Below are positions 10,772-20,267 of a DNA stretch of 64,000 nt, one piece after another. The notes beneath the pieces were generated by a model. The model was given only the letters and a program-made list of their open reading frames with translations, did no database searches and was not told where the DNA came from. Position 1 is the stretch's first letter; each line of letters opens with the position of its first letter. The translations under genes were made by a program, and so were the position numbers. This DNA is from Polytrichum commune (lineage: Eukaryota > Streptophyta > Polytrichopsida > Polytrichales > Polytrichaceae): assembly GCA_950295325.1 (NCBI GenBank), contig OX485806.1:18538001-18602000 (forward strand), given 5' to 3'.

Positions 10772-11774
10772 GTTGAGGAAAGTGAGGAGCTGTCAAAAAT
10801 GGCCACTGTCAACCTATCAAAGATTTCCCCCCACAAAAAGGTCAGTGATTTTTTCCTGCTCCGAATGTTTACTAGGCATCTTAATCATGTTCATCTGAGA
10901 GGTTTGTCCGGTTTACTAGGCAATCTGTAATGGGAGCCGAAGAAAAATCTGTTACCTTTGATTTTGCAGATTGAGGGTATTGTCGAGTTTTCTGTTTCTG
11001 CAAATCAAGGGCGGTTTACACTATGGACCATGAAGTCGTCCCACGGCCGTCTAAGCGATGTGATTGGACGTTGAAGTCGTCCCGGGACGACTTGGGTTTA
11101 CACCAAGGAAAAAATGGCAGAGTGACCACGGAGGTTGAGGTCTACAAATTTGTTTTTTTAAGCCTACTCTATCCACTGCCATGGTCCAACGGGTTTTCCG
11201 TTGGGACAAGCAAAAGAGGTGGTCTAGGAAAAATAGCAAGGGCCCATGTCAGAAAAATGCCGTTTTAATGATTTTTTTGGATTTTTTTAATGATTTTTTT
11301 TCCGACTTAGTTAATGACTCCACTTTTTGGTGCATGGTCATTCTTCATAGTCCACATTCAGTTTACACCTAGTGAAGGGCCCATGAACCATGAAAACTGA
11401 TATTTTAGTAACTCGGACCATGGAAGTCATCCCATGAAGTCGTCCCACGCAAAATAGGCCTCTTACGTGGGACGACTTCATGGTCCATAGTGTAAACCGC
11501 CCCTCAGGCAAAGTTTGCAATGAGGAAGTTAAAGTGGAGAATTGAGTGTGACCAAGACAGTCAGAGAATTCTTCGTGGTGGTCTGTTCAGAAAGGACGAC
11601 CCCAATATAGACATTGCACCAATGGAAATAAGAACTATTCTTAAATGCATTCAAGAGGGTGTCACATTGGATTGGAAAGTGATGTATTTCGGTGTATATC
11701 ATGGTAGAGCTTGTAATAATATTTGTAAAGAGTTGTTTTCGAATGTACAGCCTTTAGAGACAAGACTACTGTAA
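10772..11774 (+). pseudogene. C-terminal exons of a lysosomal/vacuolar alpha-mannosidase (GH38), interrupted by a MITE
   Basis: Exon 10772-10840 follows a good acceptor (TTTTTGTCCAG) and encodes the segment with ELSKMATVNLSKISPHKK, then a donor (AAGGTCAGTG). The next exon starts at 10970 after TTTTGCAG and reads IEGIVEFSVSAN, breaks at 11007, and resumes at 11507 with KFAMRKLKWRIE, an RGG motif, and the diagnostic IAPMEIRTIL before a stop at 11772-11774. This order matches the extreme C-terminus of plant alpha-mannosidases of glycoside hydrolase family 38, which trim alpha-linked mannose in the vacuole or apoplast. The catalytic domain and all upstream exons are absent; the HET gene lies where they would be expected. 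Removing 11008-11503 and one TCA restores the frame exactly. The protein also runs about 40 residues past the expected end. It is a fragment, not a functional gene. Confidence 0.85.
11008..11503. mobile_element. 496-bp MITE, PIF/Harbinger-like by its TCA target duplication, inserted in the alpha-mannosidase exon
   Basis: Terminal inverted repeats of about 37 bp: the left end begins AGGGCGGTTTACACTATGG and the right end is its complement, finishing with GTGTAAACCGCCCC. The element is flanked by TCA at 11005-11007 and 11504-11506. The alpha-mannosidase reading frame independently confirms that one TCA is original. Inside is a perfect 20-base palindrome at 11074-11093 whose half-sites (GTCGTCCC) repeat the terminal motif. 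There is no coding capacity. A three-base duplication of this kind fits PIF/Harbinger-derived MITEs; the superfamily is inferred. Confidence 0.85.
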
Positions 11775-12454
11775 GGTTACCTCTGGACTACACAACTGAG
11801 TTAAGGTGGGTGGGTCTTAAATGGTTACTTTTTTTCTTCTGAATAGCCTACTTCGTTTAGGATATGAAACACATGACTAGTACAATCTGGTTAGCAAATC
11901 CAAGTCGAGCCCATAGCCACTTTCCTCATAATTTTAGGACCTCATATGATTATTGTATTTTGATATCAAATGGAAAAATTTCTTGCTCATTACATGGTCA
12001 TATAGGCTTGCCCAATTTGATTGCTTATTGAGTCTAAAATGGTTATCGTATTTTTGAGTGCGTAGTCCAATCTCTTCTAAACATGTGTCTTTATGGTATC
12101 TATTCTTGGAGCTGCACTTAATCACAAACTACCGTTCAAATGTAGTTGTCAGGTTAAGAAAAGTTTTCAAATTAGGCATGTTTACATTAGACAACAATGT
12201 ATATGTACTATGTTTGTGCTTTGTAGTTGTAAGCATTTTTTTAATGCGTCTACAATAAAGTTTGGGCACACGGTTTCTTAAGTCGTATATTGTAGCATAT
12301 CCCATGATATCAGTCGCATTCAGATGAATGGATGTATTTAAGCCTAGAATGAGTAGATTAAATGATTGGTCTTATTGTCATGGTTTCATGAAAGTCAATG
12401 AATGGTGAATTGACGTCTTTATGAGCTAACAGGGCTAAATTTACTGTAAAGATT
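11775..12454. other. Unassigned AT-rich spacer
   Basis: Nothing recognisable between the alpha-mannosidase relic and the next repeat block. Short frames here have no coding character. Confidence 0.4.
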
Positions 12455-12690
12455 AAGATTTACAGGGCTAGGCGTGTCATTTGTAAAAGAAATGACACTT
12501 CAAATCTCCTAAAACCTTAACATGCTGGTATGGGGTGTTTCATGTAAATCCAGCCTTCCTGCAATTGGGAGGATGTCTTTATTGGGTTTCTTTTTCCAAA
12601 CTTGGGATAGATTGGCATTCTGGTCTCTCTTGAACACGTATAGGTTTTGGAGAATCCATAATAAGGTGGACGACAATTTAATAACAACAT
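12455..12690 (+). repeat. Short block shared with 54217-54440
   Basis: About 230 bp matches 54217-54440 in direct orientation with a few indels. Near its start a 9-bp stem (GTGTCATTT / AAATGACAC) with a 7-base loop is preserved in both copies. In the right copy this block lies only about 200 bp after the end of the 0-3.9 kb homology, whereas here it lies 8.6 kb away. Confidence 0.75.
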
Positions 12691-13740
12691 TCTCTTATAT
12701 GACCTAAATGACCAGTTAACACAAGTATCTTCACTTTGATAATGAATAAGATATTCATATGAGTTCCAAAATTATGAGAGAAGTGGCTATGGCCTCAATG
12801 TAAATTTCCTAATTATCTTGGACTGCTACATATCCTAGGAGAATAGGGCTAGTTGGCAAGAGTAACCATTTAGGACGCATCTACCTCATGAAAATGAGTG
12901 TGAACGATATCATTGTGTGCCAACAATCAGGTGGGTGTCAATATGAGGTGCACCCGCTATTATCAAAGTGTCACCAACAACTTTAAATTTTATTTTTATT
13001 AGCTATTATAATATAATTCACACTAATATGCATACTCAACATAATCAGTTGTGTTTTTTTACCTTCTACATTCCGGGCTCTATATCTAGTGTTCAATGTT
13101 TTCACCTTCCTAGTTAGTAGATGGGGTCTGTGGGTGTTGATTGATCGTTTTCATGTTCTCCAACCTCTACCAAAAAGAGCTCCATAACAAAACTCGTGTT
13201 GCATTAGCACATCTACGATAGAATATCTGCAAATTTGGATTGAAAACATGTCTTCCCTCATATACTTAGAGTTATTGGAAGTGCATGTTTGTTGATTTCT
13301 TGAATGAATACATAGATCCTCACAACTGGGTTCACTATTGAATGTAGAAAGGTTACTAATATAGCAGGACATAGTTCAATTTCCTTTAAACATGTGTCTT
13401 TGTGATGTTTACTCTTTGATCCTCACCAAACCTCACACCAATCAAATATAGGGGTCTAATAAAGAAAACAAACCACTTCAGATCCATCTACCGTATTGTG
13501 AATGTTTACCCCATTCTAAGCCATGTAGAGTGAATATTGGGTACTCTATGAAGTAAGCTGCATAGAGAAGTCTTACATACTTCAATTCTTACAAAAGACC
13601 CCAGAAGCTTTCACAATGCTTAAATTACTATAATAACACCAAAGACTATAAGCTTTTGGACTTCTAATTCTACCTCAACATATTGAACCATTCTAGAGTA
13701 GAGGCGGCCATGACTGATCGCTTAAGATATTTTGCGCCAA
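12691..13740. other. AT-rich spacer without genes
   Basis: No supported gene. It contains short A/T runs and phrases common in the local repeats but no clean boundaries. Confidence 0.4.
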
Positions 13741-15060
13741 ATGTGGAGAAGTATAGGGCGGGTTACAAGTAATATCAAGCAAGAAGAATAAAATTGGTGA
13801 CACTTAATACAATATTTAGTGTAGTAATCCCATTCCACCAATTGATTGCATCAAGAACAACATAATTTTCTCAATTTAAAAACTAATCCCTTGTGTCAAG
13901 AGGTCATAAAATGAGATAACAGTCATGCAACATAAGAATATATATATACATATATATAAAATTTCTTATGAGTGATAAAGATCTATCTAAATTTAATGCA
14001 AATTTGCAAATTATACCAAATGAAAAATGTTTCGGTGAATCTAGCTATACAATTACGTAAAACTCAAAACTCTACACCTTGAAAGTAATAAAGCATGATT
14101 CATTCGATGCCATGTAGGAATCCATGTACAATTTACATCCATCTTGCATTCACATACTCCCTCCCTTGGTCCCTCAAGCGAAGTGTGAAGCGAACTGGGA
14201 CTGGCTCCGCCTTTCCCACCAATGAGAGTGCTTGAACTGTACAGGTCACGGGCCCTCAGCCTTGTGTGTGAAGTGGCCCTAAGTCTAATGAGATTTCTTA
14301 TTAATACGTTTCATGATATTGTCATCCCAATTCACTTTTGGTTCATTCACTTTTGGTATATTCTATATCTTAGCATTCATGTATTGAATAATTCCATCAT
14401 GGATGTCAACATTTGGGTGAAATAATTCTCAGTAAGTGACACTAATGCAAAATTATCAATATATAGTATACATTGTTTTACACAAGCAATGACTAATAAT
14501 GTCAGGTTTACGTTTAGTGTTGGTGATAATTCATGGACGGTATTTACAATTAATAATGAGCAAGACAAATAGTGTTGGTTACACTAATACAATATTCAAT
14601 GTGGTAGGTATGTAATCTTGTGGTGGGGGTGGGAGTGATTCTTTGGAAGTGAGAACTACTTGCGTACAAGGCTTTTTTTTAAGAGTAAAATATGTCACTT
14701 ATGCATACATGGTTTGATGTGCTGGGGAAATGGGGCTTCATTTTTTTTGGTTGACAAAGGATGACAAAATTTATTGCTTCATAAATGAATACATATGAAC
14801 ATTAGGGCATCTAAGGTGTGTTGGGATAAAATAGATTCTTCATGGGAGAACCCTAGGGTGACCTCAAGGGACAATTACCTGTCCCCAAAATTCCTACTAC
14901 CTTATTTATTTATTATAGATTATCAGAAGGAAAAACTATCCATCTCATATGTATACTTCACAAACCAATTTCTCATCATTTGAACTAAATTGAGCCCCCC
15001 CCCCCCCCCCCGAGGGTTGAAAATCATCAATTGAACATCACATATCACTAGTGAAATGCT
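13741..15060 (-). repeat. Left arm of a large inverted repeat
   Basis: Read on the minus strand, 13741-14760 matches 18700-19940, and 14740-15060 matches 57000-57320. Landmarks include 14250-14285 against 19420-19455, and a C-tract at 14995-15011 (17 C) facing a G-tract at 57052-57063 (12 G). The left arm has a TATATA expansion near 13940-13960 that the right arm lacks. A fragment of the palindromic-TIR MITE sits at the outer end (about 13795-13835, minus strand). Confidence 0.8.
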
Positions 15061-16317
15061 CTAATTAGCATGTAGCCATCCTAAAAATATTCATAATTCT
15101 CTACAAAAAAAATTAAATGTAAAAAAAATGGGTCATTATGGATTTACAATGTTGCAAGTATTGTCACTTACTACGTGATTTTTCATCCAAATTTTCATCT
15201 ATGAAAATATTTCATCGCAGATTTGCTACGATGAAAATTATACTAGAGTTTGTATCAATAATTGGCGTTTGGATGAACTGAAAGTAAGTTGGGATGACAG
15301 TAATTATAAACTTATTCATAGAAAGTGTCACTATAAAAGTTACCGCGGTGACATGAAATGCCATACGACACTCAATATCATATTTAGTGTACTTAGATTT
15401 GTTGAATTGTTTTTCAATCAGACAGCAATAATAAAGCTTAATTAGTGATAGCATTTGTGCCTATAGGCCAATGCTTAAGAACATGATTATAGGTGTACTC
15501 ATTATACCATAGTTTGGTTTCCAAAAAAATGAACCACAAAGTACTTAGTAAACAATGTTTCACAGCTGATGAGGCTTTGTTGGGCCAATAGAAGTGCATC
15601 ACGTCACTGACATTGAAATTGATGGACAACTTATTCACATCCTTGCAATGCAAAGTTGGTAGATACAATGTACTTTACTCTAACAAGACGAATAATATAA
15701 AACACACAATTGTGGTGTTTTCTAACACGGCGATCGGTTTGGAAACACCATCAACTTTAAAAGAGAGTACAAAGTGTAGAGTGTGATGTTGCAAACATGA
15801 GTAGCCACAAAATGTGGTGAACATACATCACACGCCAATGTACTAACATTCGTGTTCCTTTTTGTTTTTTAGATTGTGATGTCCCTTGGGATGTACGATA
15901 TGACTTCAATGTTACAAGCAAGCTTGACATCCGTGTGTTACTAGGCACTAGCAACTCACTTATGCATCTTTTTCAATTTTATTTCCAAGCTCTTTGTGCA
16001 AAATGGGAGATGAGTTCTAAGTGGCCGCTAGAAAGCCATCAAAGACTTGGGAACAACAATTCGCACATCTTGAGTTAAGGATGGAAAAATTAGCATTCAA
16101 GGTGATTGAGAGGTAATCACATGGTGAATGAGTTTTCCCTTGAATTGTGAAATTAGTATTCAAGATTAAACTATTTATGGTAGTTAGTTTGAAGGACACT
16201 ATTTGTGAATGGCCAAAGTAAATTATTACAATCCTAGAAATGCCAACATAATTTTTTTTGTCTTGCATGGATATTTTTTCACAATTTGACATTCAGTGAC
16301 ACAAGTGAGGAATGAGC

Positions 16318-16604
16318 ATAGTAAATACGATATTTAGTGTCACTTACTATTTGGAGTTACATTGTGCAATTACATTGCTTACAATGTTGCAATCACTGTC
16401 ACATACCAAGCGAATTTTCATCCAAATTTCAATCGTCCATGCAGAATATCTAATCATAAGCTGCTCACAAGAGAAGGTAGGGTTTGGGCCAATGGATGAA
16501 CTCATCCATCATCCATGACAATATTTGTTCATAAGTGTCATCCGAGAAGTTACCATAGTGAGGTAAAATACCATATGACACATTGAATACCATATTTAGT
16601 GTAG
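16318..16604 (+). mobile_element. Palindromic-TIR MITE copy (divergent)
   Basis: Starts with GTAAATACGATATTTAGTGT and ends with CATATTTAGTGTAG; the internal sequence follows the layout of the 19868-20267 copy. Related copies at the same relative place in the block are at about 17530-17831 and 55759-56029. Confidence 0.55.
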
Positions 16605-17529
16605 CAGGTGTTCATTGAGTCTAAGGCTGTCAGCTATGTCATGTTGGTTGCAGAGTCATTGACAATTGAATTTTTTTTGTGTACAAATGCATGGCATATT
16701 GTCACTCCCACCGTGACTCCTCATAGTGGGCAATGTTTAACCCACTTAATGCTTAATATTGCATTGCTACTACAAAACTAGGTTTGCAATTTCGCTTACA
16801 ATACTTTCAATCTCCTAATCGCCTTCGATTCTAAAAGCAACACTTCAAGCTTCATCACTGTGTCATCCTGATTTGGAACAATAGTGTGATGGGCCTTCAG
16901 ACTAATTTCATAAGGCTTCCAACCTACCTATTAAAATTGTAGTTCAATATGAAAGCAATGGTGGCTTCCATAGTTTGGTTTCCAACCAAAAAAAGGAACC
17001 ACAAAGCACTTAGAAAACAATGTTTCGCAGTTGATGAGGCTTTGTTGGGCCAATAGAAGTGCATCACGCCACTGGCATTGAAATTGATGGAAAACTTATC
17101 CACATCCTTGCAATGCAAAGTTGGTAATTGCAATATATTTTACTCCAACACGACGAATAATATAAAACACACAATCGTGGTGTCTTCAAACACGGCGATC
17201 GGTTTGGAAACACCGTCAACTTTAAAAGAGAGTACAAAGTGCAGAGTGTGATGTTGCAAACATGAGTAGCCACAAAATGTGGTGAACATACATCACACGC
17301 CAATGTACTAACATTCGTGTTGGATGGAAAAATTGGCATTCAAGGCGATCGGGAGGTAATCACATAAATTGTTCGTTTGAATTGTGAAATTGATCTTCAA
17401 GATTACACTATTTGTGAATGGCCACAATCCTAGAAATACCGCATTCACTAGATGTCAACATAAAAATTTTGTTTGGCATGGATAATCTTTCATAATTTAA
17501 GATTCAGTGACACAAGTGAGGAATGTGCA

Positions 17530-17831
17530 TACTAAATACGATATTTAGTGTCACTTACTATGTGGAGTTACATTGTGCAATTGCATTGCTTTCAGTGTTG
17601 CAATCACTGTCACTTACCAAGTGATTTCCCATCCAAATTTGAATCATCCACGCACAATATCTCATCACAAGTTGCTCACAAGAGAAGGTAGGGTTTGGAT
17701 CGATGGATGAACTCATCCATCATCCATGACAGTATACCATTTGTACACTTATTCATAAGAAATGTCATCCAAAAAGTTACCATAATGACATAAAATACCA
17801 TATGACACATTAATCAACATAAATAGTGTAG
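17530..17831 (+). mobile_element. Palindromic-TIR MITE copy in the second tandem unit
   Basis: Same layout as 16318-16604, with ACTAAATACGATATTTAGTG at the left end and AAATAGTGTAG at the right end. It travelled with the tandem duplication rather than inserting independently. Confidence 0.5.
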
Positions 17832-17847
17832 CAGGCGTTCATTGAGC

Positions 17848-18217
17848 CTAAGTCAGGCCTCATAAAATTAGGCATTTGTAGGAATTAAAAATACTAGCTT
17901 AATTTATGTGCGCCGTGCCCCCGGGGCACCTAAAATAAGCAATTTTCAAGAAATGGTTAGAAAGTGCTCGGAATTGGACAAATAGAATGCGTTTTAAATG
18001 GCGTTGTGTGTGGCATGTTTTATTGTGTTCACAGTGAGAAGGCTCTGATCAACGAAGACAATTGATAGGAGCACGAATTGCGCAATCTTGTCGTCAAAAC
18101 ACATCTTGGATGTTTTTAAAATGTTTTTTTCCTTGATTTATGTGTGCCACTATGATTGTGTTATGCTTTTTATGCGTTTATTTATAGAATGCCTAATTTA
18201 ATGAGGCATGGCCTAAG
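17848..18217. mobile_element. About 370-bp MITE with CTAAG-flanked inverted repeats
   Basis: Inverted ends of about 24 bp (left CTCATAAAATTAGGCAT, right its near complement) are flanked by CTAAG on both sides. It contains a perfect GTGCCCC-C-GGGGCAC hairpin near 17916-17930. An orthologous copy is at 56045-56417. The tandem sister at 16612-16640 lacks the element, leaving an empty site with eight extra bases. Non-coding; superfamily unclear. Confidence 0.7.
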
Positions 18218-18699
18218 GTATGTCATGTTGGTTGTAGAATCGTTGACAATTGAATTTAATGTGTACAAATGCATGGCATATTGTCACTTCCACCATGACT
18301 CCTCAAAGTGAGCAATGTTTGACCCACTTAATGCTTAATAGTGCATTGTTGCTACAAAACTAGGTTTGGAATTTCGGTTATAATACCTTCAAGCTCCTAA
18401 TTGCCTTCAACTCTTAAAGCAACACTTCCAGCTTCGTCACCTTGTCACCTGATTTGGAACAATAGTGTGATGGGCCTTTGGACTAATTTCATAAGGCTTC
18501 CAACCTACCTAAATTTGTAGATGAATATGAAAGCAATGGTGGCTTCCATTTCCACATGGAGTGGGCGTGTTCTCACGTAGCCCGAAAATAGTTGATTATA
18601 GTCAAAAGGAGCATACTTCAATCATGCGGAATACATGTATTTATTTGAGCTAATTCTTCAACTTTCATAGAACAATTCTTGTAACTATTCAACCAAAAA

Positions 18700-19940
18700 A
18701 ATGAAGTTGCATTTCCCCAACAAATCGAACCATGTATGCATTGTTGACATATTTTACTTTTAAAAAAATTACATTTTCGTCTACGTACATGAGACTATTA
18801 TATTATATGGCCATGAAGATACTTATACAAGGGGTTTACATAACAAGCCTTGCACGCAAGTAGTTCTCACTTCCAAAGAATAGTGCTCCCGCCCCCACCA
18901 CAACATTCCATACCTACCACATTGAATATTGTATTTAGTATCACCAACACTATTTGTCTTGCTCATTATTAATTGTAAATACCGCCCTTGAGTTATCACC
19001 AACACTAAAAGTAAACCTGGCATTATTAGTCATTGCTTGTGTAAAACAATGTATATTATATATTGACAATTTTGCATTAGTGTCACTTACAAAGAATTAT
19101 TTCACCCAAATACTGACATCCATGATGGAATTATTCAATACATGAATGCTAAGATACAGAATATACCAAAAGTGAGTTGGGATTACAATATCATGAAACA
19201 TATTAATAAGAAATATCCTTAGAAAAGTTGAGACGATGAGATGAAATAACATACGACACTAAATACACAAATGTAGTGCAGTGCCTCTGGGTTTTGTATA
19301 AGTTATTGGGCATTTGGTTGTCACTTGCATGTGCACTAATTGTGGATGACGGATTTGGACCCAACAAAACCGGAGGTGTTTACATTGGGCTCACATGAAA
19401 GCCTTCAAGGCCCCCACACCAACTTAGGGCCACTTCACACACGAGACTGAGGGCCCGTGACCAGGACACTTCAAGCACTCTCATTGGTGGAAAAGGCGGA
19501 CCGGGTCCCAGTTCGTTGCACACTTCGCTTGAGGGACCAACGGAGGGAATATGTGAATGCAAGATGGATGTAAAGTCTACATGGATTCCTACATGGCATC
19601 AAATGGATCATGCTTTATTACTTTCAAGGTGTAGAAATTTGAATTTTTTTGTCATTGTATAGCTAGATTTGCCGACACATTTTTCATTTGGTATGATTTG
19701 CAAATTTGCATTGAATTCAGCTACATCTTTATCACTCATAACATATTTCATATTCTTACATTGCATGACTTTTATCTTCATTTTTGACCTCTTGACACAA
19801 GCAATTAGTTTTAATAAATAAATAAATAATGTTGTTCTTGATGCAGTCAATTGGTGGAATAGGATTACTACACTAAATATTGTATTAAGTGTCACCAATT
19901 CTATTTCTCTTGCTTGATATTACTTGTAAACTGCCCACGT
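18700..19940 (+). repeat. Right arm of the large inverted repeat
   Basis: Matches 13741-14760 on the opposite strand and, for 18700-19200, matches 57295-57868 directly. Between the arms lies the 15140-18560 block, so a transcript across the region could fold into a long double strand. Confidence 0.8.
18917..19284 (+). mobile_element. Degenerate full-length palindromic-TIR MITE
   Basis: Begins CCACATTGAATATTGTATTT and ends GACACTAAATACACAAATG then TAGTGCAG. Internal features correspond to the intact copy at 19868-20267. A related copy at 57536-57868 is cut off at its right end. Confidence 0.6.
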
Positions 19941-20267
19941 TGTGTCACTAATATCATATGTAAAACCCAACACTATTTGTCTTTCCTTGTAATAAACTTT
20001 ACACGGTATAGATTTACAATGTTGAAATCGTTGTCAATTATTACATAATTTTCCTATCCAAGGGAGGGAATAAAATACATGTGAGGACTGACACTACAAC
20101 TTAGAAAGAATATGTTACGTTGCAAAATAAAACCAGACTAAAAGTAGATGAACTAAAAGTAAGTAGGGATGACAATACTTTTCAGCCCATTCACAATAAG
20201 TGTCATTAGGAAAGTTACCATAGTGACATAGAATACCCTATGACACTAAATACAATAGTTAGTGTAG
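19868..20267 (+). mobile_element. Best-preserved palindromic-TIR MITE (400 bp, TA target)
   Basis: The two ends form 27-bp inverted repeats that agree at about 25 positions, beginning CTACACTAAATATTG. Each end is itself a near-palindrome (ACTAAATA, three bases, TATTTAGT), so each can fold alone as well as pair with the other. TA flanks both sides (19866-19867 and 20268-20269), fitting mariner/Stowaway-type integration. No protein is encoded. At least ten relatives occur in this window. Confidence 0.75.

Larger units (their letters stand above)
15140..18560 (+). repeat. Repeat block with internal tandem duplication
   Basis: The block is collinear with 54575-56780. It is longer because a unit of about 1.45 kb is duplicated: 15510-15870 is repeated at 16960-17320, 16080-16620 at 17335-17870, and 16640-16960 at 18230-18560. 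Remnant reading frames recur in all copies: one reads KMGDEFEVAARKPSKTW at 55440-55490, but the left copy has a stop in it (16017-16019). An intron-like pyrimidine tract ending in TTTTTTAG precedes another frame at 15873 and 55315. These suggest that the repeat once carried a spliced gene, now decayed. The family is not recognised. Confidence 0.75.
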
